Source of the DNA: an uncultured bacterium
GTDB lineage: Bacteria > Patescibacteriota > Dojkabacteria > B142 > OLB20
Length of the DNA stretch: 49,809 nt
Direction of reading: 5' to 3'
Assembly (NCBI GenBank): GCA_937871845.1
Contig: CALMQQ010000180.1
Location: 1 to 49,809, forward strand
A program made the translations under genes and the position numbers. The notes beneath the pieces are model-generated. The model searched no databases. It had not been told where the DNA came from and saw only the letters and a list, made by a program, of their open reading frames with translations. Numbering within the stretch: the first letter of the stretch is position 1; each line of letters opens with the position of its first letter. This document shows, in pieces, positions 7,012 to 15,927 of the stretch.

Positions 7012-9075
7012 TTAACTTCCACCAAAATTACCCACAATTTCAGTGAACGACACTCCAGTAGGCACGGCCACGAAATTGAGCTTTATAAAATTGATCGAGC
7101 GCGAAGGCTTGATATAGATATCACCAATGAATTCGTTACGATCAATCACAACAGGGGTGTTGTTTGTTTCGTCACAAACCACAAGGAAATCTGTAATACC
7201 GCGCCGACCCTTGATGTCTCTCAGATATGGATTGACCATATTCTTGAATTGAGAACGAGTGAAAGTGTCATTGAACTCAAACAGGCTGTATTGAGCGGCA
7301 ATGGCAATTGCTCTTTCCAGAACAATGAACAATCGTCTGACATTGATTCTATCAAAGGCCGATGGTTTGACCAACATGGTGCGATCACCATAAAGAATCG
7401 TACCTTGACCCTTGAACGACACAACAGGATTGATGCCATTTGGATAAAGCAGATCACGATCAGCTTCACGAGGGCTATAGGCAAGCCTTACGATATTCTT
7501 GATATGACCACGATTGAAACCAGCCGGGGACCACCACGCATCATTTGTCAGATCGGTTTGAGCGGCCAATCCGGCCATGTCACCATTCATCGGGACATAG
7601 CGATAGATGTTGTTATAGCGATCATACATATATTTGTAGCCGGTTTCCATGAAACCATAGCTGGTTGATCGGCTGTTGTTCTTGAAATCAATAATGGCAT
7701 TTCTTTCAAGACCCGGATTGTTAACCACATCTCCATAATCAGGAGAAACATAGGCAACACAATCCTTGCGCTTACCAGTAATGTTATCAAGAATGTAGTT
7801 GGGAAGTTGCGTTCCGCCGATGCCACCAATAGCCTTTCCAGTCATCACCAGATCGACAAGAATATCTTCCTTGTTCTGGAATAGATCGTAGCCCTTCATA
7901 ATCACCGCAGGCGATGTATTGGCTTCCGAGGCACCATCAGAACCGCCTTGAAAGCGAATATTCAGTGGTGCTGTGACCGAAGAATTTGTCAACAGCAATG
8001 CAGTATTCGCTGGCGCATCCGTGTTGTGGTTGGCAAACCAGATAAATTGCGATTGTTTGTTGATGATATCTTTGTAGTAATTTGTCTGACCATCAAAGGT
8101 TCGACCATCGGTAGCACGCGAAACACCACGATAGGTTTCGAGAATAGTTCCCGGAACGCCAGTGAACACGCCACCATCATCAACCACGACAATATGCATT
8201 TCATCGTTGACAGAAGTATTGCCATGCTCAAGTTGATATTGAGATTGACCGGGAGCTTGTCCGATGGCTGAGAAGAATTCCCAATAACGATTAATCGAAG
8301 TTGAAACACTCACATCATCATGCAACTGCAAGAACTGTTGGGTGCTGATTGTGAATGTTGCATTGTTTCCGGCAACCGTGATGTTGCCAATATCCGTGAT
8401 TTTAAGATGCTGTTGACCGATGCCATTTGGTCCAAGCGATCCAAGTTCTAACAAATCGGCAACGGCAAACTCAGATTTGAGGCTAGTTGCGGCCACGTTA
8501 GCGTTTGCCGCCGAATCACCTTCAACAGTAATGAGTGCCGAATTGGAACCGACATTCATGGAAAGGGTTGCGCCCAAGCCATAATTTGCTAAATTGACCG
8601 ATGATTTGTAGCTATCCTCATCATAGCAGACAGAAAGACGAAGTGAATTGCCCGCTGCTCCCGGCCATTTGGCAAGGAACAAGGCACCAGCCTCAAAGGT
8701 TCCATCCATCGTAACATAGGCATCGTGATTGGGAACAATGCAAGACACGACATTTGAAATCGAGGAAATGTTAGCAACCGCTGTAAGTGCGGCAATATTC
8801 GCATCAGATGAGGTCACATTAGCGCAGCGAACAACTGTAGCCGCTTTGGCATAGGCCAGATAGCTTGCAAGAACAAAGAAGGTTTCAGCATTGAGGTTTG
8901 TTGGAGGCAGAAAGCGATTGACAACATCATTTTCCGAATCTACAACAATTGCCTCATACACCGGACCCCAACGAAAAATACCAGCCAACGCTCCCATCGA
9001 AGTCGAAACTGAGGGAATTGCTGTGGTTACATCGAATTCATAAACATCAATGCCGGGAGAAAGACGATTGGCCAC
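7012..9075 (-). CDS. 18: Contractile tail sheath protein, T4 gp18 family
   Basis: 687 residues (T4 gp18 is 659). It forms the outer contractile tube that drives the inner tail tube through the host envelope. The N-terminus (RLSPGIDVYEFDVTTAIPSV then GALAGIFRWGPV) is the conserved sheath start. The C-terminal third is equally typical: WWSPAGFNRGHIKNIVRLAY, NPVVSFKGQGTILYGDRTM and NVRRLFIVLERAIAIAAQYS. An AGGTGG ribosome site precedes the start. An exact TATAAATA box lies about 45 bases upstream. The middle region is Ala/Asn/Val-rich. Confidence 0.95.
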   Translation of the reverse strand: MANRLSPGIDVYEFDVTTAIPSVSTSMGALAGIFRWGPVYEAIVVDSENDVVNRFLPPTNLNAETFFVLASYLAYAKAATVVRCANVTSSDANIAALTAVANISSISNVVSCIVPNHDAYVTMDGTFEAGALFLAKWPGAAGNSLRLSVCYDEDSYKSSVNLANYGLGATLSMNVGSNSALITVEGDSAANANVAATSLKSEFAVADLLELGSLGPNGIGQQHLKITDIGNITVAGNNATFTISTQQFLQLHDDVSVSTSINRYWEFFSAIGQAPGQSQYQLEHGNTSVNDEMHIVVVDDGGVFTGVPGTILETYRGVSRATDGRTFDGQTNYYKDIINKQSQFIWFANHNTDAPANTALLLTNSSVTAPLNIRFQGGSDGASEANTSPAVIMKGYDLFQNKEDILVDLVMTGKAIGGIGGTQLPNYILDNITGKRKDCVAYVSPDYGDVVNNPGLERNAIIDFKNNSRSTSYGFMETGYKYMYDRYNNIYRYVPMNGDMAGLAAQTDLTNDAWWSPAGFNRGHIKNIVRLAYSPREADRDLLYPNGINPVVSFKGQGTILYGDRTMLVKPSAFDRINVRRLFIVLERAIAIAAQYSLFEFNDTFTRSQFKNMVNPYLRDIKGRRGITDFLVVCDETNNTPVVIDRNEFIGDIYIKPSRSINFIKLNFVAVPTGVSFTEIVGNFGGS

Positions 9076-9120
9076 CTGAAAAGTCTCCTGTTTTGGAGTT
9101 TCTTATTGATTATCTCTTGA

Positions 9121-9128
9121 TATTTATA
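9121..9128 (-). promoter_or_regulatory. T4-type late promoter for gp18
   Basis: An exact TATAAATA octamer on the minus strand, about 45 bases before the gp18 ATG, leaving room for a normal leader. The adjacent divergent gene on the plus strand starts about 30 bases beyond it. Confidence 0.7.
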
Positions 9129-9159
9129 GTTTTGATGGCTTTACACAAAACGAAGGGAA

Positions 9160-9453
9160 ATGTTCGAAATGGAACCTAAAACCACTATTGAAATTGAAGA
9201 ATGTCGGTGTAGCAATTGTGGTGCATTGGCAAATCGGGCCAGCGACATTGTTGGTGGCAAGCAGCAAATAAAGGATGGAGATTTTACCATCTGTATTGAT
9301 TGTGGGCATGTCATGGCTTTCAATGCCGACCTAACAATGCGCGAATTGACTGATGAAGAAAATAAGAATGCGGAACATCATCCGCAGTTACAAGTAATCA
9401 AAAATCTTATTCTTTTCAATAATAAAAGAAGAAAACGGGAGTATTTGAATTGA
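9160..9453 (+). CDS. Zinc-ribbon-like small protein
   Basis: 97 residues with two cysteine pairs, CRCSNCG near residue 15 and CIDCGH near 46, spaced as in a zinc ribbon. The rest is charged and helical, ending in a basic KRRKREYLN tail. The start is uncertain: ATG 9160 lies very close to the GAAGGGA ribosome site, while ATG 9169 has more usual spacing. It is first in a plus-strand cassette diverging from the sheath gene, and its stop overlaps the TTG start of the phosphoesterase gene. A nucleic-acid or protein-binding role is inferred. Confidence 0.65.
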   Translation: MFEMEPKTTIEIEECRCSNCGALANRASDIVGGKQQIKDGDFTICIDCGHVMAFNADLTMRELTDEENKNAEHHPQLQVIKNLILFNNKRRKREYLN

Positions 9454-10031
9454 CCGTTTTTATCGGGGATGTTCATGGAAAATGTGATCGATATCATCAA
9501 ATAATTCGTGAGCATTCTGACACGATTCAAGTAGGCGATATGGGAATCGGTTTTGTCGATTGTTTTCCATTAAAGGAAATGATCAATGGAAATCATCGCT
9601 TCATTCGTGGAAACCATGACAATCCATTTGAATGCATTAACAATTCGCAGTGGATCAAGGATGGTTGTGTGGAAAATGACATGATGTTCATGGGTGGAGC
9701 ATATTCAATCGACAAAGCCTACCGAACTCCCGGTCGAGATTGGTGGCCCGAGGAAGAATTGAGCTATCCAGAACTCACACAAATGATTGATATCTATATT
9801 GTAACAAAGCCGAGAATCATGGTGACACATGATGCGCCACTTTTTCTGACAGCGGAACTCTATCCAACAAGTAATATCTTGACACGGACAGGACAGGCAT
9901 TGCAGTATATGTTTGAAATTCATCGTCCCGAATCATGGGTATTTGGACATCATCACATTTCGCTTGATGTGACTATTTTAGGAACTCGATTCGTATGTTT
10001 GGCAGAATTAGAAACAAAGCAAATCGATTGA
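9450..10031 (+). CDS. Calcineurin-like metallophosphoesterase
   Basis: 193 residues. It carries the full metallophosphoesterase motif series: GDVHG near residue 6, GDMG near 32, GNHDNP near 55, THDAP near 130 and GHHH near 165. These supply the two-metal site of protein phosphatases, diadenosine-tetraphosphatases and nucleases of this fold. The start is TTG, overlapping the previous stop as TTGA; the frame gives MTVFIGDVHG, the canonical motif-I position, so no upstream start is plausible. Substrate is unknown; phage members include lambda-type Ser/Thr phosphatases. Confidence 0.85.
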   Translation: MTVFIGDVHGKCDRYHQIIREHSDTIQVGDMGIGFVDCFPLKEMINGNHRFIRGNHDNPFECINNSQWIKDGCVENDMMFMGGAYSIDKAYRTPGRDWWPEEELSYPELTQMIDIYIVTKPRIMVTHDAPLFLTAELYPTSNILTRTGQALQYMFEIHRPESWVFGHHHISLDVTILGTRFVCLAELETKQID

Positions 10032-10468
10032 TGAATAACATCTTAAACCAAGGTTGTGAATTTCTTTCGGCAAAGGCTCTAGGCATTGAACATGCCGAAT
10101 GGGAAGCTTTGATTAAAACATTGTGGTGGCTGGAACACGGTAAATTGCCTCATACCGAAGTAGAAAATCCCACATTTACTGAATTTTTTGCATATTCAGG
10201 AACCGACACTCCTAAAATTGACGGTTTTAATATGTTGGTTTGGTCTAGTCGTGGCGAAGAATGTGGGACTGTTTGTTGTATTGGTGGAACCGCTTCGCAT
10301 TTTCTTGGTCGTAAAATCACCATGAATCATTCTTTATTCGATCTTTTTCATCCCTATGAGATATCTAATTGGTCCAAAATTACACCTGTTCATGCGGCCC
10401 ACGCTCTTCGAAATTACTTGACAACAGGCCGCGCACAATGGAAAAAAGCAATTAAAAGGAAAACATGA
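10031..10468 (+). CDS. Cysteine-motif family protein (CGTVCCIGGTA, member 1)
   Basis: 145 residues from ATG 10031, which overlaps the previous stop as TGATG. An upstream ATG at 9995 would invade the phosphoesterase gene and lacks family support. The protein has the layout seen in three others in this window: an N-terminal cysteine (GCEFLS), IEHAEWEALIKTLWWLEHGK, then ECGTVCCIGGTASHFLG, and a C-terminal ITPVHAAHALRNYLTTG. CGTV(A/G)CIAG-type motifs occur in uncharacterised phage and bacterial proteins; no function is known to me. Three closely spaced cysteines could bind a metal or form a redox pair. Confidence 0.75.
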   Translation: MNNILNQGCEFLSAKALGIEHAEWEALIKTLWWLEHGKLPHTEVENPTFTEFFAYSGTDTPKIDGFNMLVWSSRGEECGTVCCIGGTASHFLGRKITMNHSLFDLFHPYEISNWSKITPVHAAHALRNYLTTGRAQWKKAIKRKT

Positions 10469-10469
10469 A

Positions 10470-11042
10470 ATGGAAATCACAGTAAAGAAGGCTCTTCGCC
10501 TGCATAAGACTATTCATACTGTCATCAATAAAGTAATTGATCCAAATTTGACCATTTCACTTTTGTCTGAAAATCCTCTGGATTCTAAGAAAATTCAAGA
10601 TCATGTGAAACTGGTCAAGGATACTGTTGCTGATCGAATCAAATTGATTGAATTTCATGCCAATTTGCGCAGGAAAATCGAACAGCAAAATGAAAAGAAT
10701 GGTGTATCTGATCTTTGTGCAAAGATTGCTGCTCTGACAAATCAATTGAATACGTTCAAGACATTTGTCGCGCTCAATATACCAGAATGGAACATGGTTG
10801 TTGATAATGTTGCTTATCGTAAGCAGACACTACAAAAACAAGAGGCATATAGTAGCATTCCTACTTCCATGAATATTCTTCCATTCAAACCGGAAGATAT
10901 TACAGTCTATCGCAATATGTTCTTTAACATTAAGCGAGCTTTGGAAGAGGCCGAAGATACTCGTGCCTATATGAACAATATAAACAAAATTGAGATTAGC
11001 GAAAATGAGATTGCACTTCTTAGGAAGTATGAACTCATTTAG
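10470..11042 (+). CDS. Uncharacterised helical protein
   Basis: 190 residues, predicted mostly alpha-helical, with lysine- and leucine-rich stretches such as KKALRLHKTIHTVINKVI and KIAALTNQLNTFKTFVALNI suggesting coiled coils. No catalytic motif or membrane segment is visible. It follows the cysteine-motif gene closely and is the last larger gene before a 280-base gap. Family not recognised. Confidence 0.6.
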   Translation: MEITVKKALRLHKTIHTVINKVIDPNLTISLLSENPLDSKKIQDHVKLVKDTVADRIKLIEFHANLRRKIEQQNEKNGVSDLCAKIAALTNQLNTFKTFVALNIPEWNMVVDNVAYRKQTLQKQEAYSSIPTSMNILPFKPEDITVYRNMFFNIKRALEEAEDTRAYMNNINKIEISENEIALLRKYELI

Positions 11043-11321
11043 CTGATGGGAGGCGGGAATAGAATGCGAAAGAAGGTCATACAGATAAACGACGCTGGTT
11101 TTTGAAAAACCTCTTAACATCAATGTGGGAGCAATTCGGATGATATGTGGTTCGATACCAAAATCATCTATTGTCTAATGTAACTCCCTGAAAATGATGT
11201 TTGTAGTTTGTATATCTGTGGTTTGTTGTGGTTTGTTTTTATGTCCGACCCGATTTCCTTTTATTCCCGCCGCTCTCACGAGACGAAAGAAGCATATCTG
11301 CAAAAAGGAAAGATATTTTGA
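11043..11321. other. Intergenic stretch, no supported gene
   Basis: About 280 bases between two plus-strand genes. It contains only very short frames (for example 13 codons from ATG 11064, which has no partner or motif) and T/G-rich sequence. I see no convincing promoter, tRNA or terminator in it. Confidence 0.5.
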
Positions 11322-11498
11322 ATGATTGAAGATACTGTTCTTGAAGCATATCTGAAAAGCGACCGTCAATGGCCGCGTTACTGCCGCATTGCTCATGCGG
11401 AATATCAACTGAAAAATTCTCAGTCCGATTCAGATCGTGTTTTTTGGCAGGCTGTAATTGATGCCAATAAGGATGACGAGCATGACAAATCCAAATAA
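11322..11498 (+). CDS. Small uncharacterised protein
   Basis: 58 residues from ATG 11322, with an AAGGAAAG ribosome site 9 bases upstream. It reads MIEDTVLEAYLKSDRQWPRY and ends DANKDDEHDKSK. The strong ribosome site and a 17-base overlap with the next gene support it as real. No family recognised. Confidence 0.55.
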   Translation: MIEDTVLEAYLKSDRQWPRYCRIAHAEYQLKNSQSDSDRVFWQAVIDANKDDEHDKSK

Positions 11499-11772
11499 AT
11501 TGTTGGATATGGTTAAAGTTATTTCCGATGAGGAAGCAGCAAAGGGAGATTTTATTATCTGTCTCCCGGCACATATCCCAACACGTTTCACGGATAATGT
11601 TTTTGATAATTGTTTTATCTGCAATCAAAAGGTGCAATTTCGTCCCGATGCACCGAAACTAAAGCCTGTGTGCATAAATTGTTGTTCAACATTGGTTGAA
11701 GAACAAAACTCCAGACCGACATTTATGGTCACTGAAACGACAGCGAAAACAGTTAAAAAGGAATTGTCTTAG
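11482..11772 (+). CDS. Small zinc-ribbon-like protein
   Basis: 96 residues. ATG 11482 is chosen over 11458 because GGATGACGAG lies just upstream and the overlap with the previous gene is shorter. Cysteines CFIC and CINCC are separated by 18 residues, a likely zinc ribbon. The C-terminus is hydrophilic. It converges with the secreted-protein gene on the other strand, overlapping it by 20 bases at the 3-prime ends. Function unknown. Confidence 0.6.
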   Translation: MTNPNKLLDMVKVISDEEAAKGDFIICLPAHIPTRFTDNVFDNCFICNQKVQFRPDAPKLKPVCINCCSTLVEEQNSRPTFMVTETTAKTVKKELS

Positions 11773-12046
11773 TCTTATCCCACAAGGCATATCCATCTCC
11801 CTGTGCAATAATACATGCCTTCTCAGGACCAATGATTAATTGAACGAAATGATTATCTTTGATGAAGGTCGCAATGTATATTTTGTTTTCTAAAGAAACA
11901 AAACCAACAAACAGATTCTCGAAATTCTGTGATTGGAGAGCTAAGAGAACTTTCAAAGGTTCGCCGCACTTTTGATCTTCCTCTTCGGCATATGATGATG
12001 TCAGTGCAACCAAAAGAAATAATAACACCAGCATCATCTTGAACAT
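11753..12046 (-). CDS. Small exported protein downstream of terminase
   Basis: 97 residues. The start MFKMMLVLLFLLVALTSSYA is a clear signal peptide with a likely cut after SYA. The mature part is about 77 residues with two cysteines (KCGEP, KACII) that may form a disulphide in the periplasm. It starts directly after the terminase stop, with a GGAG site 7 bases before the ATG, so it is probably in the late operon. Export suggests a role in lysis, superinfection or the envelope; this is inference. Confidence 0.65.
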   Translation of the reverse strand: MFKMMLVLLFLLVALTSSYAEEEDQKCGEPLKVLLALQSQNFENLFVGFVSLENKIYIATFIKDNHFVQLIIGPEKACIIAQGDGYALWDKTKTIPF

Positions 12047-12047
12047 T

Positions 12048-13745
12048 TTATTCTCCGTATAATCGATTTATAGTATCCCAAGTCACGGGATCAGGTTCGG
12101 GATCATTTTCATTTCCGATCAACCATTTCCAATCATTAGAAGCCGATGCAACAGGAGCATTATTGGTTTCGGTTCCTGTGACAATAAACCCGAATGGATT
12201 AATCGCATTTTCAATTCTGTCTCTGTTGATATTGGCAATATTTTCACGAATGTTGATGTCATTGATTTCTTTCACGTAACCCTGATCCACTAACCATGCA
12301 AACATTACTGCTGCCATGGCAATATCATCATGGCCTTGCTCTGCCGCATAACTCTTTCCCTTCACAGCAAAACGGCGAAGTTGTTCGATTAGTGCTTTAT
12401 CCTTGAGTATGAGTTGATCATTTTCAACGAGACTCTTTAGATTCGAACAACCAATTCTCTTGCTTAAAACATTCATCTGAAGACCGGGGCGAGTGTTGCC
12501 GGATGTTGTAACCTTTTGTCCACCGGGAGTTTTGACATTTCGTGTTGTCATGACAACATTTTCATATTCCAATTCATACCAAAGCATGTCTGCAACCATC
12601 TGTCCGAAATTGCTTTCAACAAGAACAAGTGCTTCATTATAATTTCTTGCAATCGTATGAATAAGAGATGGTAATGACATCATTTCTATATGCCGATTCT
12701 CATAGATATAGGCAACCTGATAGGGAGCAGTTGTAATATCAACACACATTACAACAGTGGCATCGCCACCAAGACCTTCTGCAACATCAACTGTGATTGC
12801 ATAATGATGTCCTTTCTCGGGCATCATATAAACACGAGCATTGTCGTATTGGTGTAGAGGGGTTTCTTCTCTCAAAATCAAAAGTTTATTTGCCGAAATC
12901 AATGTACGAGAGGAACCTAAAAAAGCACAAGCGAACTCCTGATCCCAAAATTCCTGACCATATTGTTTAATAATTCCTTCTTTGAATTTTTCATCCCTTC
13001 CCGGCACTTCATTCCATTCAACTGCAATCGGCACGAAATTATTCGGTGGTGGTATTTTCTGTTCTTCGGCATCTTTCCAAATACTATAGAAAAGATTAAG
13101 ACCTTTAGGTGTGCTGGTAATAATGATTTTTGTATCCTTACCTGATGAAACGGTAGGAATAACCGATTTAACGAATTCTTCGGCCACATGTGTTGGGACG
13201 AAGGCAAACTCATCAAGCGCCACGAGATTATATGTATCACCACGAGCCGATGACGATGATGTTGTGCTTGAGCGAATTCTGGAACCATTTTCTAATTTAA
13301 ATGATTTCTTATTCCATTCGACAATTCCTTGCTGCAACCAATCAGGTAATTCCATATACATATCTTGAATTGCAGTGACAATTTCTTGGGCTTTGTCGCC
13401 TTTATGCGCTGCAATCAAAATTGAATAGTTTTGATTGAATAGAAGATAATGGAGAGCAATAGATGCAATGACCGTAGTTTTGCCGCTCTGGCGAGGCCAT
13501 CGCGATATAGTGTATCGATTTTCCAAAATCGAATTGGTCATCTTCAATTGATAACCGCGTGGTTTAAAGAAAACTTTCTTTTCAAAATCGACGTGTTTGA
13601 TTTTTACATAATGTTCAAAAAAATAAATGGGATCATTCGCACAACGAATAAACTCTGCAATTCTTTCTTGAGTATATCCACCTTCAGGAACCATACCTGC
13701 TTTGCGCAGTAATGGGTTTCCTTTAAATCCTTTTTTTACAATCAT
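12048..13745 (-). CDS. 17: Terminase large subunit, T4 gp17 family
   Basis: 565 residues (T4 gp17 is 610). It is the DNA-packaging motor: an N-terminal ATPase drives DNA through the portal and a C-terminal RNase-H-like nuclease cuts the concatemer. Walker A is RQSGKTT at 85-91 (SRWPRQSGKTTVIA), and Walker B with catalytic Glu is LVALDE at 174-179. The nuclease domain shows TVDVAEGLGGDATVV and a later GHDDIAMAAVMF aspartate pair. It overlaps the small subunit by 4 bases upstream. Confidence 0.95.
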   Translation of the reverse strand: MIVKKGFKGNPLLRKAGMVPEGGYTQERIAEFIRCANDPIYFFEHYVKIKHVDFEKKVFFKPRGYQLKMTNSILENRYTISRWPRQSGKTTVIASIALHYLLFNQNYSILIAAHKGDKAQEIVTAIQDMYMELPDWLQQGIVEWNKKSFKLENGSRIRSSTTSSSSARGDTYNLVALDEFAFVPTHVAEEFVKSVIPTVSSGKDTKIIITSTPKGLNLFYSIWKDAEEQKIPPPNNFVPIAVEWNEVPGRDEKFKEGIIKQYGQEFWDQEFACAFLGSSRTLISANKLLILREETPLHQYDNARVYMMPEKGHHYAITVDVAEGLGGDATVVMCVDITTAPYQVAYIYENRHIEMMSLPSLIHTIARNYNEALVLVESNFGQMVADMLWYELEYENVVMTTRNVKTPGGQKVTTSGNTRPGLQMNVLSKRIGCSNLKSLVENDQLILKDKALIEQLRRFAVKGKSYAAEQGHDDIAMAAVMFAWLVDQGYVKEINDINIRENIANINRDRIENAINPFGFIVTGTETNNAPVASASNDWKWLIGNENDPEPDPVTWDTINRLYGE

Positions 13746-14149
13746 TCTTCGTTATCTATTGTTTTGTTTTTTGCTTCTTTGATTTTCTCAAGCATCTCTG
13801 CCGAAGAAATGACCAATGTGTTATTGATGGTTTGTGGGTTTGTTGTTGATCCATTCAAATCCTGTTTGGCTTTACGCAATTTCAACAATCGTTCTTGTGC
13901 ATCAAGCATGGTATTCATAAGCAATGAAAGAGTTTCGAAAAATCTAGGGTGTTGGCTTTGTGCGGCCAAATCTGAAAGGTCGGACAAAGAATCTTTTCCG
14001 GCAGTTATGATTTCTATCAAATTCTGCCGAGCAAATTCAAAGTCAGCATCGGTCGTAGAATCGATCTCTGCCACTTCAGTTTTTTTGCTTTCCAGCGAAG
14101 GAATGTTAAATATCTCTGATAGAGATTGGTTGTTTGCTTTCTTTTCCAT
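13742..14149 (-). CDS. 16: Terminase small subunit, T4 gp16 family
   Basis: 135 residues from ATG 14149 (MEKKANNQSLSEIFNIPSLE). A longer frame to 14311 runs into the divergent J-domain gene and gives an implausible hydrophobic leader, so it was rejected. The sequence DFEFARQNLIEIITAGKDSL followed by HPRFFETLSLLMNTMLDAQE is typical of T4-like small terminases, which form rings that recognise DNA and stimulate gp17. T4 gp16 is 164 residues. It overlaps gp17 by 4 bases. Confidence 0.88.
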   Translation of the reverse strand: MEKKANNQSLSEIFNIPSLESKKTEVAEIDSTTDADFEFARQNLIEIITAGKDSLSDLSDLAAQSQHPRFFETLSLLMNTMLDAQERLLKLRKAKQDLNGSTTNPQTINNTLVISSAEMLEKIKEAKNKTIDNEE

Positions 14150-14170
14150 ATGTTTACTTAGGAAAATTTT

Positions 14171-14629
14171 ATGAATATTGCATTTAAGACTCTTGGTCTG
14201 ACTGCCCAAGCAACAAAAGATGAAGTGAAAAAAGCCTACAGAATTCTTGCACTCAAATGTCATCCTGATCATAGAGAAGACAAGGAACAGGCGGCGTTGG
14301 AATTCCAGCAATTAACGGAAGCCTATAATCAAGCCTACAAAATTGCTCCTAAACATCGCACTGATGATGTTTGGGGATATCCACGCATCTTTAGACAAAG
14401 AGTTAGAATGACTGTTTTGAATTATGAATTGCGACAACCACAAGTAATTCGCCAAGTTGCCATTGATCGCAATGCAAAGAATCGCGGCGGATATATAACA
14501 TTTATAATCAATGAAGATTTCGAACAGGAAATTTTTTTAGAGAAAGAAACATTAAATAATACAGTGCTCCAATTTCCATATAAAGGCACTACTGTTTATA
14601 CGATTATCCAATTTTCAGCGGTGTATTAA
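14171..14629 (+). CDS. J-domain (DnaJ-like) protein
   Basis: 152 residues. Residues 1-60 form a J-domain: FKTLGLTAQATKDEVKKAYR, then LALKCHPDH with the essential HPD motif that stimulates the Hsp70 ATPase. The remainder (about 65-152) is not a Gly/Phe or zinc region as in full DnaJ, and is unrecognised. It starts 21 bases from the divergent terminase small subunit and precedes a DUF3293-like gene. It may recruit host DnaK to a phage target, as other viral J-proteins do. Confidence 0.8.
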   Translation: MNIAFKTLGLTAQATKDEVKKAYRILALKCHPDHREDKEQAALEFQQLTEAYNQAYKIAPKHRTDDVWGYPRIFRQRVRMTVLNYELRQPQVIRQVAIDRNAKNRGGYITFIINEDFEQEIFLEKETLNNTVLQFPYKGTTVYTIIQFSAVY

Positions 14630-14643
14630 TTAGGAGCAAACAA

Positions 14644-15336
14644 ATGTATCTAAAAGAAGCTTTTGAGATTGTGCAGGAAGCGGCTTCGCGATCCTTATCA
14701 CGAATCTATTCACACTCTCAGGGACGAAATGTTGGGATATTGACCGCACATCGCGGAGAAAATAGTCCGCAAGAAAACAAATCTAGAAATGAAGCTCTTA
14801 AAAAAGATATTAAGGCTCATGGATATGGATATGTGCATGTTCGCGGGCGCTATGTTGAAAATAAAGGCGAGCCAAATGAGAAACATGTTGAAGAGCATTC
14901 ATTCATGTTGATTGGTCATAAGGGTGATGACAAAGGAAAATTGAAAGGTTTCTTGTCCAAACATGGCGAAAAATATGGACAGGATTCAGTTCTGTATAAG
15001 CCTCACAATGCCAGAAATGCTCATTTGATTGGTACTCGTGATGGTGGATGGATGAAAAAGGGCGAAACCATGGATGTGGGCGAATTTCATCCGAATAAGA
15101 TTGGTGATTATCATTCTGCCTTGAAAAAAGGCCCGCCACGAGATACCAAGGGCGGATATTCGGTTCTGGATCACAAGGGAGATGAGGTCCAAAAGTTCAA
15201 TAATGGCAAGGATGCCCGTAACCACTTGACAACAGGCTTAAAATCTGGTTCTCTCCCCAAGGGTAGTAGAGTGCGGTATAATGCTCGCACATTTACGAAT
15301 GAGGATATTGAATTTGTAGAGGAATCATATGTATGA
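14644..15336 (+). CDS. DUF3293-like protein
   Basis: 230 residues. The stretch ILTAHRGENSPQENKSRNEA then LKKDIKAHGYGYVHVRGRYV, followed by EEHSFMLIGHKGDDKGKLKG, matches the pattern of DUF3293 proteins (I-T-A-x, then ENxxRNxxL, then a late ES-F). The C-terminal 90 residues (KGGYSVLDHKGDEVQKFNNG..) look like a second small domain. The start has a TTAGGAG ribosome site. Its N-terminus, MYLKEAFEIVQEA, is loosely like a T4 capsid-targeting leader, but the gene is on the early strand. Function unknown. Confidence 0.6.
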   Translation: MYLKEAFEIVQEAASRSLSRIYSHSQGRNVGILTAHRGENSPQENKSRNEALKKDIKAHGYGYVHVRGRYVENKGEPNEKHVEEHSFMLIGHKGDDKGKLKGFLSKHGEKYGQDSVLYKPHNARNAHLIGTRDGGWMKKGETMDVGEFHPNKIGDYHSALKKGPPRDTKGGYSVLDHKGDEVQKFNNGKDARNHLTTGLKSGSLPKGSRVRYNARTFTNEDIEFVEESYV

Positions 15337-15596
15337 CAATTGAAGAGCGAAATGATTTACGGCGATCTTCCGGGCTTCCTCTGCTCTCAACGGAACAGGA
15401 GAAGGCCAAGACCGAGGCGCTTCGCACTGAATCGGAATTTGAAACATTCTATCAGCGCGAAAAGAGCAAGTATAACCATCTGCAACAGCAGGGCAATGGT
15501 CGCGGCTTTTTAACCGGAATGGGAATCAATATCAAGATTCGTCGGCTGTTGCGTGATGAATTCAACCGGAACCGCACGAGTTCCGTGTCCCGATAA
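15333..15596 (+). CDS. Small basic protein
   Basis: 87 residues, overlapping the previous stop by 4 bases (ATGA). It is charged and helical at the N-terminus and ends in an arginine-rich stretch (IRRLLRDEFNRNRTSSVSR). No family recognised. An intrinsic terminator begins 5 bases after its stop, so it closes the J-domain operon. Confidence 0.6.
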   Translation: MTIEERNDLRRSSGLPLLSTEQEKAKTEALRTESEFETFYQREKSKYNHLQQQGNGRGFLTGMGINIKIRRLLRDEFNRNRTSSVSR

Positions 15597-15600
15597 AAAG

Positions 15601-15626
15601 AGCGGCCTGTGGGCCGCTTTTTTCTT
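15601..15626 (+). terminator. Intrinsic terminator of J-domain operon
   Basis: AGCGGCC-TGTG-GGCCGCT followed by TTTTTTCTTG: a 7-bp GC-rich stem, tetraloop and U-tract. Confidence 0.9.
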
Positions 15627-15705
15627 GCCAAACCATTTCCTTATCTTTACCATATTCAACTGGTGGTGAGGGCAATTTCCCATATAGCGTGCAATTGAGG
15701 AAACT

Positions 15706-15927
15706 ATGCTGGAATATCAAAACAACAAAGCACTGCTTAATCGGATTAAAATCAAAGTAAGTTGTGAGGTCTGTAGTGAAATGGTTCTAGTAGAAGAACC
15801 GGATGAAGAAACCGAAAAGGAAATGAAACGACAATATGGGGACGAATATAGTATAGATGATTGTTGTGTTGTCTGCCCGAAATGTGCCGAAGCCCTGAAT
15901 AGCATTGATCTTATGTTGACGAACTAA
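15706..15927 (+). CDS. Small zinc-ribbon-like protein
   Basis: 73 residues. CEVC near residue 20 and CPKC near residue 57 form two CxxC knuckles, with an extra CCVV just before the second. The loop between them is strongly acidic (EEPDEETEKEMKRQ). A GAGGAAA ribosome site precedes the ATG. It converges on gp15, overlapping it by 17 bases. Function unknown. Confidence 0.65.
   Translation: MLEYQNNKALLNRIKIKVSCEVCSEMVLVEEPDEETEKEMKRQYGDEYSIDDCCVVCPKCAEALNSIDLMLTN

Noticed and set aside
7249-7668. Plus-strand frames of 100-140 codons inside the tail sheath gene
   Set aside because: They are antisense shadows of gp18, without ribosome sites or recognisable motifs.
9995-10030. Upstream start for the first cysteine-motif protein
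   Set aside because: It extends into the phosphoesterase gene, while ATG 10031 gives the same N-terminal layout as the paralogues.
11046-11105. Tiny frames of 13-19 codons in the 11.05-11.3 kb gap
   Set aside because: No conserved feature and no coupling to neighbours.
13742-14311. Longer form of the terminase small subunit starting at 14311
   Set aside because: It would cover the divergent J-domain gene start and adds an unnatural hydrophobic leader; ATG 14149 fits the family.
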